64,000 nucleotides of DNA, taken from Deltaproteobacteria bacterium. Lineage in GTDB: Bacteria; Myxococcota_A; UBA9160; UBA4427. Positions 9,184 through 18,449 of the stretch are shown here, piece by piece. The first letter of the stretch is position 1. Each line of letters begins with the position of its first letter. The stretch spans positions 1-64,000 of the forward strand of contig PBFW01000024.1 of the NCBI GenBank assembly GCA_002719955.1, in the 5' to 3' direction. The position numbers and the translations under genes were made by a program. The notes under the pieces are model-generated. The model was given only the letters and a program-made list of their open reading frames with translations. It made no database searches and was not told the origin of the DNA.

Positions 9184-10992
9184 TCACAGGTCTCGGGCGC
9201 AGCGAAAGCCCAATGAGATGCTGGAGTAGTCCGGGGCTTCCGCGGAGAATGCAGCGCCTCGGAAATAGGCGGGGATATGCTCCATCCAGGAGCCGCCCTT
9301 GATGATGCGCCGCTCGCCCTCGCCACTCGCGCTCGAGGTCCACTCCCAGACGCTCCCGGCGAGATCCAGTATGCCATCGGGAGTCGCGCCCCCTGGATGC
9401 GAGCCGACGGGTTCGAGCCCGAGGACGGTCGGGTCCAAGTCACGAAGGCGGTGGGCGTCCCACTCGTCACCCCATGGAAAGGCGCGTCGCTCGCTTCCGC
9501 GCACAGCATATTCCCATTCGTCCTCTGAGGGCAGCCGGCCGCCCGTCGATTCGCAGTAGGCGCGCGCATCCGCCCAGGAGACGTGGACCACGGGATCCTG
9601 GGGATGTTCGAGTGCGATCCGAGAGGGTTGAGGCCTCCGCCAGCTGCAGCGCCGGCAGCGTGTGATGTCCCAGCTGTAGCCGCGCTCCTCCGCTGATGTC
9701 CGATAGTCGGTCTCCTCCACGAAACGCGCAAAATCGGCGTTCGTGACCTCGGTCTCGTCGAGATCGAAGCGGGAGAGGGTCACGGTTCGCAAGCGTTCGT
9801 CGGCGAAGACCTCGCGTCCACATTTGCTGCCGGAGCCGCCACCGCGTCGACAAAGGGAAATCGCTCGATCGATTTCATCGGGGGTGCTGCCGAGCTGGAC
9901 CGTCACAGGGGTGCGAGCTCCGCGATCGGAGCCGCCTCCAGAGACGAGGTCGCTCACGTTCAGATCGCCAATTCCGATCGGCGTGAAGAAATTCAGCAAT
10001 AGCGCGAGCGCGGCGAGAGGAATGAGGAGACGTGTTGCGACTCCCCATCCCTTCGGGAGGGGGAGGCTGATTCCCGCCCCGCCCCCCTTGTTTGCGAAGG
10101 CCTCCGCAAATCCGGTACAGGACTCGAATCGCTCCTCGGGTCGTCTCGCCAGCCCCTTCAGGATCGCCTTTTCGGCCGCCGGCGAGATTGGACCCCTGAG
10201 CTTCTTGCGATCGATATTCGGCGGACGGCCCTTTTCCTTGGCGATCAGGATGGCTTCGTTCGTGTTCCCTGTGAAGGGCAGCTCACCGGTCACCGCCTGA
10301 TAGACCACCGTCGCCAGACTGTATTGGTCGTAGGCGGGGGTCAGAACGCGATCGATCGCCTCCGGTGGCGCGTAGGCCGGGGAGCCGACGAAGGTCCCGG
10401 CGAGGGTCAATTCGCTGCGGACTTCCTGGGTGGGCGCTTCCGGATCAGCGGCGCCGATCGCGGTCGCGATCCCGAAATCCGAGAGGATCGCGTTGCCCTG
10501 GGCGTCGAAGAGGATATTTGCGGGCTTGACGTCCCGGTGGAGTGAGCCGTTGCGGTGGACCGTGTCGAGGGCGTCCGCAATCGTTGGCAACCAGGCGAGC
10601 ACGTCCTCACGGGTCTGCTGACCGCCTTCTTGGGTGATGCGTTCGCGGAGATTGCCCCCGCGCAGATATTGCACGACGGCATAGGGGACATCGCCGTGCG
10701 AACCCGAATCGACGATGCTCAGGATGGCCGGATGCTCATGGGTCGACAGGTCACGGATCTCCTGGAGGAATCGCTGACGAAAGGCGCGATCCAGCATCAG
10801 GCTCGCGTGTGGAATCTTGACGACGACCTGACGTTCGAGCGTCCGGTCCCAGGCGAGATAGACCGTACCCATGCCGCCGCGATCGAGGGATTTCTTGATC
10901 TCGTATCGATCGTCCAGGAGCTGACCGACGAGTGAGTCCTCGCTGTTCGGTTCTTCGTCGGAACCTCTACTCGTGGTAGAAATATCGGCCAA
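9184..10992 (-). CDS. Membrane Ser/Thr protein kinase with C-terminal sulfatase-modifying-factor-like domain
   Basis: An N-terminal Hanks-type kinase domain (about residues 29-300) has the glycine loop LDRGGMGTVYLAWD, catalytic Lys59, HRDVKPANIL with Asp154, SDFGIA (171-176) and YAPPEAID. A membrane helix near 320-336 is followed by an FGE-sulfatase-like domain at about 395-602 (RFDLDETEVTNADFARFVEE, GGRLPSEDEWEYA, LAGSVWEWTS, GFRCARDL). The two active-site cysteines of true formylglycine-generating enzymes are missing: the segment after GGSW reads MEHIPAYF. The outer domain is therefore probably a binding or sensing module. The gene diverges from psd, with 38 bases between the start codons, so the two share a promoter region. 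Confidence 0.9.
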   Translation of the reverse strand: MADISTTSRGSDEEPNSEDSLVGQLLDDRYEIKKSLDRGGMGTVYLAWDRTLERQVVVKIPHASLMLDRAFRQRFLQEIRDLSTHEHPAILSIVDSGSHGDVPYAVVQYLRGGNLRERITQEGGQQTREDVLAWLPTIADALDTVHRNGSLHRDVKPANILFDAQGNAILSDFGIATAIGAADPEAPTQEVRSELTLAGTFVGSPAYAPPEAIDRVLTPAYDQYSLATVVYQAVTGELPFTGNTNEAILIAKEKGRPPNIDRKKLRGPISPAAEKAILKGLARRPEERFESCTGFAEAFANKGGGAGISLPLPKGWGVATRLLIPLAALALLLNFFTPIGIGDLNVSDLVSGGGSDRGARTPVTVQLGSTPDEIDRAISLCRRGGGSGSKCGREVFADERLRTVTLSRFDLDETEVTNADFARFVEETDYRTSAEERGYSWDITRCRRCSWRRPQPSRIALEHPQDPVVHVSWADARAYCESTGGRLPSEDEWEYAVRGSERRAFPWGDEWDAHRLRDLDPTVLGLEPVGSHPGGATPDGILDLAGSVWEWTSSASGEGERRIIKGGSWMEHIPAYFRGAAFSAEAPDYSSISLGFRCARDL

Positions 10993-11030
10993 GCCCGCTT
11001 GTCCTCCCGAGTCACGTTATCCTATCGCGG

Positions 11031-12023
11031 ATGGTCGATCCCGGCGCTTTCGACAACCGATCTCCGGACTCCTCTTCGACGGAAGAGGCGGCGACCTCGT
11101 TGCAGGGGGTTCGCCGAGCTCTGCTCGGTCTGCTCTTCCTGCTTCCGAAGAACGCGATGTCCCGATGGATGGGAAGGTTCGCTTCCTGGCCCTTGCCGAG
11201 CCGCCTGCAGCGGGCGGAAATCCGCCTCTTCGGGTGGCTCGCCGGCGTCGACCTCTCCGAGATGCGCGACGAAGTCGAAGCCTTCTCGTCGCTTCAGCAG
11301 TTCTTTACGAGAGCCCTGCGGGCCGGGGCTCGCCCAATCGAAGGGGGCCGTGCCTGCCTCGTGTCACCCTGCGACGGCGCCTGGGGGGCATCCGGCCCCA
11401 TCGCGTCGGGGCAACTGCTCCAGGTGAAGGGACGCGCCTATCGGGTGGCCGATTTGCTGGGGGATGAAGAGCTGGCCGACGCCTACGAGGGTGGGTGCTA
11501 TGCGACATTCTATCTTTCCCCTCGTGACTATCACCGTTTTCATACGCCGACGGCCGGTCGCGTCGTGCGTCTCGACTATCACCCCGGTTCGCTCTGGCCG
11601 GTCAACTCGATGGGTCTGCAGGGCATCGACGGCCTCTTCGCCCGCAACGAGCGGATCTGTGCCTACCTGGAACCGGAATCGACCGTGTTCGTTGGCGGTG
11701 GGGTAGACGTGGGGTGGAGATCGATCGCTCTGGTCGCCGTGGGGGCCACCATGGTCGGCAGTGTGCGGCTCGCGTTCAATGAACTGTGCACCAACGTGCC
11801 GGGGAGTGTTCCAATTCGGCGCGAATTCGGCGAAAACGCTCCCCACTTCACGCGTGGGGAGGAATGGGGGCATTTCGAGTTTGGTTCGACGATCGTGATG
11901 TTGACGCCGCCGGGCGAACTCGAAATCGACTTCCGCCCCCTCGGAGAGCCTCTCCGAATGGGCGAGGCGATCGGCTGCATTCATCCGGTGGAACCCGCCG
12001 AAGGCGAAACATCGCGCTCCTAG
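11031..12023 (+). CDS. psd: Phosphatidylserine decarboxylase proenzyme
   Basis: A 330-residue protein of the PSD family, which makes phosphatidylethanolamine from phosphatidylserine. The self-cleavage site is visible as FGST with Gly285-Ser286; cleavage there generates the pyruvoyl cofactor. The triad Asp is in SPCDGA (residue 115) and the His residues are in DYHRFHTP (168-171). A hydrophobic segment near 30-38 could anchor the beta chain. The length is normal. It is transcribed alone, divergent from the Ser/Thr kinase. Confidence 0.92.
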   Translation: MVDPGAFDNRSPDSSSTEEAATSLQGVRRALLGLLFLLPKNAMSRWMGRFASWPLPSRLQRAEIRLFGWLAGVDLSEMRDEVEAFSSLQQFFTRALRAGARPIEGGRACLVSPCDGAWGASGPIASGQLLQVKGRAYRVADLLGDEELADAYEGGCYATFYLSPRDYHRFHTPTAGRVVRLDYHPGSLWPVNSMGLQGIDGLFARNERICAYLEPESTVFVGGGVDVGWRSIALVAVGATMVGSVRLAFNELCTNVPGSVPIRREFGENAPHFTRGEEWGHFEFGSTIVMLTPPGELEIDFRPLGEPLRMGEAIGCIHPVEPAEGETSRS

Positions 12024-12030
12024 CGCGGTC

Positions 12031-13605
12031 CTAGAAAGGCGGTCGAGTCGGAAGCTGCTCGGAGAGCAGCGGCCAGACGCGTTCGACCCATCGGCATAGC
12101 CTTGCCCTCGTTTCCCTCGGGTCGATCAGGTCGTGTACGCCGAATCCTTCGGCTCGCGCGAAGGGATCGCGGCGAGAGGCAAGAGCTTCCTCGAGTTCCG
12201 CCCGTTTCGCCTCCGGATCGGTGGCGGCTTCGATCTCTCGCCGAAAGGCGACGGCCACACCGCCTTCGATCGGTAGCGCGCCGGATTCTGCGGAGGGCCA
12301 TGAGAGAACGTGAGCGCGTTGGCCGAAATGGGCGGCCGCAGCGACTCCGTAGGCTTTGCGGACGAGTACCGTGCACCAGGGGATCTTCGCCGTGACGACG
12401 CGAGAGATGGCTTCGACCCCGAAACGAATCGTCCCGGCCCGCTCGGAAGCAGATCCGATCATGAAGCCCGGTTCGTCGACGAGACTGACGACGGGAAGAT
12501 GGAAGGTGTCGCAGAGATCGACGAAACGGCGCACCTTGAGAGCGCCCTCCGAGTCCATCGCGCCCGCATAGAAATGGGGATCGTTCGCGATCACCCCGAC
12601 GGGACGCCCCGCCAGGCGAGAGAGTCCGGTGATCTGTCCGCGTCCATAGCGGCGGGTCATTTCGAAAAAACTGCCTTCGTCGAAGATGGCCTTCACGATC
12701 CCGCGCATGGCGTAGACCTGTCGCCGCTCACGGGGAATCACCTCGAGAAGGAACTCTTCGCTCCGTTCGGGATCATCGATCGGGTTCTCGTCGACCGGTG
12801 GGAGCGACATGATGTTCCCGGGCAGATACGAGAGGAATCGGCACATCTGATCGATGGCCTCCTCCTCGTCCCGGGCCACGTTGTCGACCACGCCGGATCG
12901 CGAATGAACCTTGGCCCCACCGAGTTCCTCTTTCGTCCGTTTCTCGCCGAGCGCGCGCTCGACCAGCGCGGGGCCACCGATCAGGACTTGAGCGGTCTTC
13001 TTCGTCATTACCGAGAAATGTGAGGCCGCCAGGCGCGCGGCGGGGAAGCCGGCCACCGCCCCCACCGCCGCCGAAGCGACGGGCACGACCTGCATGACCT
13101 GAGCGATCGAGAGGAAACGCTGTGTAGCGAAGACAGGATCGCCCAGCGCGCGTGTCGCCCCGCCGCTTTTCGTGCGGTCCTTCGGTCCCGCAGTCCCGGC
13201 GACGCTTCCGCCGCCGCCTTCGAGGAAGCGAACGAGAGGCACGCGCAGGTCGATCGCGAGGGTCTCGGCATAGACGCTGCGGCGGAGTCCGGAGGGAGAG
13301 GGGGATCCACCGCGCTGGGTGAAATCCTCGCCGCCGACGACGATGCGGCGGCCACCCAGGGTGGCGAGCGCGAGCAGGTAGTTGGCGGGGTGGAAGGCGA
13401 TGATGTCGCCGTTTTCATCGCGCTCGGATTCTCCCGCGATCGGGCCCTGCTCTTCGAGGCTGCCCTCATCGACCAGGGCATCGAGTCGCTCACGGATCGT
13501 CAATCGTCCACGCTCGTGTTGTCTCTCGATGGCCTCCGGGCCGCCCATCGAGGTGGCTGCGCGACGCCGGGCTTCGATCTCGTCGACTTCGGGTTTCCAG
13601 GTCAT
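12031..13605 (-). CDS. Acyl-CoA carboxylase carboxyltransferase (beta) subunit, PccB-like
   Basis: The 524-residue product is a two-domain carboxyltransferase of the propionyl/acetyl/methylcrotonyl-CoA carboxylase beta family, which moves CO2 from carboxybiotin to an acyl-CoA. Typical landmarks are GRLTIRERLDALVDEGS, EDFTQRGGS, the oxyanion-type FLEGGGGSVAG, GGAKVHSRSGVVDNVA and, in the C-terminal domain, LVDEPGFMIGSASERAG and RKAYGVAAAAHFG. I chose the start at 13605 (MTWKPEVDEIEARR), where homology begins and a GGAG lies upstream, rather than 13632. No biotin-carboxylase subunit is nearby, so the substrate cannot be fixed. It lies 36 bases downstream of the phosphoesterase gene on the same strand and is probably co-transcribed with it. 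Confidence 0.88.
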   Translation of the reverse strand: MTWKPEVDEIEARRRAATSMGGPEAIERQHERGRLTIRERLDALVDEGSLEEQGPIAGESERDENGDIIAFHPANYLLALATLGGRRIVVGGEDFTQRGGSPSPSGLRRSVYAETLAIDLRVPLVRFLEGGGGSVAGTAGPKDRTKSGGATRALGDPVFATQRFLSIAQVMQVVPVASAAVGAVAGFPAARLAASHFSVMTKKTAQVLIGGPALVERALGEKRTKEELGGAKVHSRSGVVDNVARDEEEAIDQMCRFLSYLPGNIMSLPPVDENPIDDPERSEEFLLEVIPRERRQVYAMRGIVKAIFDEGSFFEMTRRYGRGQITGLSRLAGRPVGVIANDPHFYAGAMDSEGALKVRRFVDLCDTFHLPVVSLVDEPGFMIGSASERAGTIRFGVEAISRVVTAKIPWCTVLVRKAYGVAAAAHFGQRAHVLSWPSAESGALPIEGGVAVAFRREIEAATDPEAKRAELEEALASRRDPFARAEGFGVHDLIDPRETRARLCRWVERVWPLLSEQLPTRPPF

Positions 13606-13641
13606 GAGCGAAAAGACTCCAGGCGCCATCACGGTGCCGCA

Positions 13642-14130
13642 TCAGAAACGAAGCAGTTGGGCTTCCAGGGAGACCAGGTCGATGAGGCCCACGGCGTTGT
13701 GGCCGACGGCGAAACCGGCGCATTCGCCCGGGTTGAAGATCAGCGTGTCGCCCCGTCGCTCGTGGCGATGTCGATGGGTATGGCCGTGCAAGACGAGGTC
13801 GGGGTGATCGGAGAGCGATGCGGGTGTCTGCTCCGGGTCATGCACCACGAGGATGCGCCGCCCCACCCATTCGAAGCTGCGGGGTGGGTCGGTGAGATCC
13901 ATTCCGAAACGGCTGGCATGGACCGCCAGCCGTTCGCGCTCCGCGAAATCGTTGTTGCCGTAGACGCCGAGCAGGGGCACTTCCAGAGCGGCAAAACGTG
14001 CGAGGACGGTCGGCTGAGTGATGTCCCCCGTATGCACGACACGCTCGACGCGCGCTTCCCGAAAGAGGCCGACGATCTTGTCCACGTTGACCATCTGGTT
14101 ATGGGTGTCGCCGACGACGCCGATGCGCAT
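13642..14130 (-). CDS. YfcE/MJ0936-type metallophosphoesterase
   Basis: A compact 162-residue calcineurin-like phosphoesterase. All metal-binding motifs are present in order: GDTH (7-10), HTGDIT, GNND, VVHDP and GHTH, then NPGE. Members hydrolyse phosphodiester substrates in the cytoplasm, and the physiological substrate is usually unknown. It is the first gene of a likely two-gene unit with the carboxyltransferase. Confidence 0.88.
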   Translation of the reverse strand: MRIGVVGDTHNQMVNVDKIVGLFREARVERVVHTGDITQPTVLARFAALEVPLLGVYGNNDFAERERLAVHASRFGMDLTDPPRSFEWVGRRILVVHDPEQTPASLSDHPDLVLHGHTHRHRHERRGDTLIFNPGECAGFAVGHNAVGLIDLVSLEAQLLRF

Positions 14131-14316
14131 CGGCTGACTCTACCACGTCGAGGCGTTCGAATCGGAAGGCAGCGGCGCGTCGGAGCGGTTCGAGGGGGGG
14201 CGCAGTAAGGGCGGTTCCGGAGAGATGGAGGCGCTCGCTATATTGCTTCGGCTCGTGGGCCATCGACGGACCGCGGACGGGATAGAGGCCGAAGAGAGAT
14301 GGAAGAAGGAGGACAG

Positions 14317-15198
14317 ATGACTTCGCAGATCGCGGATGCGGCGCTGGAAACCATGCGAACGGAACTCGAGAGCGGGGTCTTGACGCTCACCTTGAATCGC
14401 CCGGATCGGCTGAATGCCTTCAATGTCCAGATGGGCGTCGACTGGTTCGAGGTGCTCGATCGAATCGATGCAGACGACGAGATTCGGGTCGTGATCGTAA
14501 CGGGTGAAGGGCGTGCATTCTGCGCGGGGGCGGATCTGGCGAGCGGGGCTGCGACTTTCGATTCGGAGCAGGGCGGTGCGTTCGTGGAAGCGCGCGGACG
14601 GGATCTAGGGGGGCGGGTGACGTTGCGGATCTTTCGATGCCGCAAACCGATCATCGCGGCCATCAATGGCCCCGCGGTCGGGGTCGGTCTCACATCGACG
14701 CTACCGATGGATATTCGACTGGCGAGTACGCAGGCGAGATTCGGGTTCGTGTTCACACGTCGTGGGATCGTGCCGGAGGCGTGTAGTAGTTGGTTCCTGC
14801 CGCGGGTGGTCGGGATCAATCGAGCGATGGAATGGGTCGCGACGGGCCGCGTCTTCGAGGCCGACGAAGCGCTTGCGGGCGGGCTGGTTTCGGAAGTGCT
14901 CGAACCCGATGCGTTGGTGCCGAGGGCACGAGAACTCGCAGCGGAAATCGTGGAGAATACGAGCGGTGTCTCCGTCGCACTGGCTCGGCAGATGATGTGG
15001 CAGATGCTCGGTGCGACCCACCCGATGGAGGCACACCGCCTCGATTCGAAGGCCATGAATTATATGGGTGCTCGGGAAGATAGTCGTGAGGGGATCGAGA
15101 GCTTTCTCGAGAAGCGTTCGCCGACATTTCCGTTGCGCGTGTCCATCGATTTTCCGGAGGATCTGGGATTCCTCAAGGAACCTCCATACGAACCCTGA
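14317..15198 (+). CDS. Enoyl-CoA hydratase/isomerase (crotonase) family protein
   Basis: The start at 14317 is preceded by AAGGAGGACAG, a better site than the ATG at 14299. The 293-residue product has both crotonase oxyanion-hole segments, AFCAGADL and INGPAVGVG, and a family-like active-site segment GIVPEACSSWFL whose Glu matches a catalytic acid. The C-terminal part ends with the common EGIESFLEKRSPTF and an extra about 20 residues. Members hydrate or isomerise enoyl-CoA thioesters in fatty-acid or aromatic degradation. The gene stands alone, divergent from the phosphoesterase, so the exact substrate is unknown. Confidence 0.88.
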   Translation: MTSQIADAALETMRTELESGVLTLTLNRPDRLNAFNVQMGVDWFEVLDRIDADDEIRVVIVTGEGRAFCAGADLASGAATFDSEQGGAFVEARGRDLGGRVTLRIFRCRKPIIAAINGPAVGVGLTSTLPMDIRLASTQARFGFVFTRRGIVPEACSSWFLPRVVGINRAMEWVATGRVFEADEALAGGLVSEVLEPDALVPRARELAAEIVENTSGVSVALARQMMWQMLGATHPMEAHRLDSKAMNYMGAREDSREGIESFLEKRSPTFPLRVSIDFPEDLGFLKEPPYEP

Positions 15199-15310
15199 GC
15201 TTGCCTCTGGACTTGGATCCGGATCCCCCCGAAAGCCCGCGTGCACCCCTGCGGACTCAACTCGGGTGGTCGCCGGCCGATGCAGAATCCAAGCCACCGG
15301 GGGAGTCTCC

Positions 15311-16008
15311 TTGAGCCAGGGCACATTCGTCGGACGCCAGCCGATCGTCGACCGCGACCAACACATCGTGGCCTACGAACTCTTGTTCCGTAGTTCCCGA
15401 GCAGCGCAATATGCCGACTTCAACGAAGTCGGGCTGGCAGGTGTCCGTGTGATCGTGAGCACCTTCGCCGCAGGCTTGCGCGCAAGCTCAAGCGCACGGG
15501 TGCAAAGTTGCTGGCGGGAAAAGTCGAGACGGTCGAGGACGCTGTTCGAAGCCTGGGCCTTCAGCAGCTCGGACGTTGGGCCGCGATTCTGCTCTACGTT
15601 CAGGGAGGCACCGGTGATCGGCGCAATCCGCTGCTCACCACGGCAGCGCATCGTGGATGCCCGATGGAGCTGATCGTCGGGGAGGCGGAAACGAAATCCG
15701 AAGGTGCGATCGAGCCCGGACGTGCGTTCCTGGCTGGCATGCTCTCGATGGTGGATGCATTGCTGGGGCGCCCGAGCGAGTACCTCGTCCAGGAATTCTG
15801 TCTGTCGGACGAGGTAGCGCGGGCATTGACCCACCATGAGGGTGCTCTAGGAGGTCTGTGATCGATGACCGAAGCGATCGAGAGAGGCGACATCGAAAAA
15901 TTCGAAGCCGAGCTCGACGCTCGCGATCTCGACCTCGAAACGCTGCAACGGATCGAACACGAAGCCTATGTATGGGCACACGGTCTGATGCAAACGCCAC
16001 TCGGATGA
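15311..16008 (+). pseudogene. Eroded EAL-HDOD (YuxH-type) signalling protein pseudogene
   Basis: The 5' end, from a TTG at 15311 with GGGGGAG upstream, encodes a typical EAL-HDOD start: FVGRQPIVDRDQHIVAYELL then about 45 residues. The frame then shifts near 15470 into RTGAKLLAGKVETVED, which belongs about 80 residues further on in intact relatives. It jumps again to the HDOD end (SLGLQQLGRWAAILLY, FLAGMLSMVDALLG, LSDEVARALTHHEGALGGL). There an in-frame TGA (15859-15861) replaces a codon that is usually Arg, and homology continues (AIERGDIEKFEAELDARD) to a final TGA at 16006-16008. Two internal deletions, one frameshift and one nonsense codon make this a dead gene. Confidence 0.85.
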
Positions 16009-16042
16009 GCGAAGGCCCATCGGTCTCGGGTATTCTCGCGTC

Positions 16043-16705
16043 GTGCTCTCCGGACTCTTCGTAATCGGGCTCATCGTTGCTCTGTCGATCGTCATCTATC
16101 GACGAGGCTACTCGGGCTATCGAGCCGCACCCACCGGACTCGCGAAGCTGCATCGGGGCGAGGCGGTTTTCGTCGAGGCTGTCGCAGAAGTGCTATTCCC
16201 AGGAGGTGCCGGGCTGGTGCTCTCCGGCATCGACGCCCAGCTTCCGCGCTATATCGATCGCCATCTCGATGCGCTGCCGCGCGCACAGCGGATCCAGATC
16301 CACCTGCTCTTTGCGGCGGTCGAACATCTGACGCTCGTGCTGCCCGGTGACGAGCCTGGCGGTCGTCGGCGCTTCTCGAGCCTGACCGCCGCCTCCCGGA
16401 TCGCGCTCCTCGGACGCCTGGCCGATCACCCGAATGGATCATTTCGGCTGCTCTTTGTGGCGCTGCGCTCGGTCTTCATACTCGGATATCTCGGGCACCC
16501 CGCGAATCTTCATGGCCTCGGCCTCGCGCCCTTTGAAATCGAACCGGCGGTGAGCGATGCGGAGCTGCTCTTTCCCCGGGTCGGCGGACTGGTGAGTTCG
16601 ATCGCCTTCGAGATAGAGGATCGCACCGACCCGACCCGATCGGATCCTCTTGAACCCGATGGCAGGCGTCACCGCGCCTACGCGCGCGCCGGGCGGAATT
16701 CTTGA
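16043..16705 (+). CDS. Putative small partner subunit of a GMC oxidoreductase (gluconate-dehydrogenase subunit 3-like)
   Basis: A 220-residue GTG-started protein with a hydrophobic N-terminal segment (LFVIGLIVALSIVIY), then an alpha-helical body (HRGEAVFVEAVAEVLFPGG, YIDRHLDALPRAQRIQ) ending in a polar tail. The body has the helical pattern and the end motif YLGHPANLHGLG seen in the subunit-3 proteins that precede or follow membrane-linked GMC dehydrogenases. Its stop overlaps the start of the GMC gene by one base (TGATG), so the two are translationally coupled. Family assignment is moderate; the partnership is well supported by context. Confidence 0.6.
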   Translation: MLSGLFVIGLIVALSIVIYRRGYSGYRAAPTGLAKLHRGEAVFVEAVAEVLFPGGAGLVLSGIDAQLPRYIDRHLDALPRAQRIQIHLLFAAVEHLTLVLPGDEPGGRRRFSSLTAASRIALLGRLADHPNGSFRLLFVALRSVFILGYLGHPANLHGLGLAPFEIEPAVSDAELLFPRVGGLVSSIAFEIEDRTDPTRSDPLEPDGRRHRAYARAGRNS

Positions 16706-18318
16706 TGGACGAGATGTCTGTGGGCAAGGGGGATCTGAGAGGTGAGGACGTGAGCGGTGGGGCGGGTGACTGGCTGGCGGCCGCGCGCGAGCGGGTGCGC
16801 GTCTTTGCTCAATACGATCACGCTTTTGAAGAGCAGGCGGACGTCGTCGTCGTGGGATCGGGGCCCTGTGGCGCGGTGGCGGCCTATGAACTCGCTTGCG
16901 CGGGCCACGATGTGATCCTGCTCGAAGAGGGTCCGCCTTTCACGGTTCGCGACTTCGAACTCGACGGAAATCTCTCGATGGCGCGAACCTTGCGCGAGGG
17001 TGGCCTGCGTATGACGCGGGGGACGACGATGCCGACGATGCAGGCGATCGCGCTCGGCGGTGGTTCGCTCGTCAATTCAGCGATCTGCGTGCGGCCGCCG
17101 GAATCGGTCTTCGATCGCTGGGCAACGCGTTTCGATCTCGAACGGACGGATCGCATGAGCCTCGATCCGCATTTCGACGCGATTTCCGGTTTTCTGGGAA
17201 TTGCGCCCACCCCCGACGAGGTTCAGGGACGACGCAATCGACTCTTCCGCGACGCCTGCGACGCGATGGGTATCGCGAGTGAGCCGATTTCGCGCAACGT
17301 TCGCGGTTGTCGCGGAAGCGGCGAGTGCCTGACCGGCTGCCGGAGTCGCGCCAAGCAGAGCATGGATATCAGCTATGTGCCCGCAGCTCTTCGGGCGGGG
17401 GCGAGAGTCCTGACGAGCGTGCAGGTCCAGCAGATTCGTCGGTCGGGTCGCCGGGTCACGGGCGTGTCCGGACAGGTGGTCGCTCCTTTCTCCAGGGGGA
17501 ATCCGCGTGGCCTCGGCCATCGATTCAGAGTCGATGCGAAGGCAGTCGTGCTGGCGGCGGGATGTACGGCGACGCCGGTCCTGTTGCAACACAGTGATGA
17601 CCTGGCCAACGCATCAGGGCAGGTCGGCCAGAATCTTCAATTCCATCCGGGGGTCGCGATTGCGGGGGTCTTTCCAGAAGCGGTAGATCCGCAATTCGGG
17701 GCGGCGCAGGGCTATCAGAGCCTGGCCTTCCTCGAAGAGGGGTTCAAACTCGAAACGCTCTGGGCTCCACCGCCGCTGTTGGCGATTCGTTTCCCCGGGC
17801 TTGGAGAACAACTGCAGACGCGTTTCGCCGAGCTGCCCAATATGGCGATCTGGGATGCGATCGCGAGCACTCATCGATCCCTCGGACGCGTCAGGAAACG
17901 CTTTCGGAGTCTAGAGCCCACGCTCCATTGGCGGCTGCATCCGGACGACGCGGTCATTCTGCGTCGAGCGCTGCGGGTGATCGCGGAGCTCTTCTTCGCG
18001 GCGGGCGCTCGCAAGATTCTGCCCGGCGTCGTGGGACTCCCAGATACGATCGCGAACGCGGAGCAGGCGGCGCTTCTCGACTCGGCGTTGGTCAAGGCCG
18101 GCAACCTGGTAATGGGTGGCAATCACGTCTTCTGTACGACGCGAATGCACGGTGATCCGACCCGGGGTGTCGTCGATGAAGACGGGCGTTGCCACGATCT
18201 CGAGAACCTCTACATCGCGGATACGGGTATTTTCCCGCAATGCCCGTCGGTGAATCCCATGCTGACCGGTATGGCCCTGGCGCGTCGGCAGGCGTTGACA
18301 CTCGCCGATCGGCTCTGA
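16705..18318 (+). CDS. GMC family FAD-dependent oxidoreductase
   Basis: The 537-residue product has an N-terminal FAD-binding Rossmann motif VVVGSGPCGAVAAYELA followed by LLEEG, the GMC signature region ALGGGSLVNSAICVR, and a cysteine-rich segment CRGSGECLTGCRSRAK typical of cholesterol-oxidase and glucose-dehydrogenase-like members. The C-terminal domain has GGNHVFCTTRMHGD and the FAD-contacting DTGIFPQCPSVNPMLTGMALARR. The His and Asn of the catalytic pair appear in these two segments. The natural substrate is probably an alcohol or sterol-type compound; nothing here fixes it. It is coupled to the small partner gene just upstream. Confidence 0.88.
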   Translation: MDEMSVGKGDLRGEDVSGGAGDWLAAARERVRVFAQYDHAFEEQADVVVVGSGPCGAVAAYELACAGHDVILLEEGPPFTVRDFELDGNLSMARTLREGGLRMTRGTTMPTMQAIALGGGSLVNSAICVRPPESVFDRWATRFDLERTDRMSLDPHFDAISGFLGIAPTPDEVQGRRNRLFRDACDAMGIASEPISRNVRGCRGSGECLTGCRSRAKQSMDISYVPAALRAGARVLTSVQVQQIRRSGRRVTGVSGQVVAPFSRGNPRGLGHRFRVDAKAVVLAAGCTATPVLLQHSDDLANASGQVGQNLQFHPGVAIAGVFPEAVDPQFGAAQGYQSLAFLEEGFKLETLWAPPPLLAIRFPGLGEQLQTRFAELPNMAIWDAIASTHRSLGRVRKRFRSLEPTLHWRLHPDDAVILRRALRVIAELFFAAGARKILPGVVGLPDTIANAEQAALLDSALVKAGNLVMGGNHVFCTTRMHGDPTRGVVDEDGRCHDLENLYIADTGIFPQCPSVNPMLTGMALARRQALTLADRL

Positions 18319-18449
18319 GCGGCGAGGGCGGTCGACCTGGCGAATCGGTCGGACCGTGTTTGCTGGATTTCCCCCGCGGTCTCTCTTTCTGGCCACGAAA
18401 CGTGTGACCGCTCACTTCAGCTCCGCCGACATCGCGCCGATGCAAAGGT

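Noticed and set aside
9184..10992. Active formylglycine-generating enzyme in the kinase C-terminus
   Set aside because: Both active-site cysteines are absent in the segment after GGSW.
15859..15861. In-frame TGA in the EAL-HDOD region as possible selenocysteine
   Set aside because: The position is normally Arg rather than Cys, no hairpin of the right kind follows, and the gene has deletions and a frameshift, so it is a nonsense mutation in a pseudogene.
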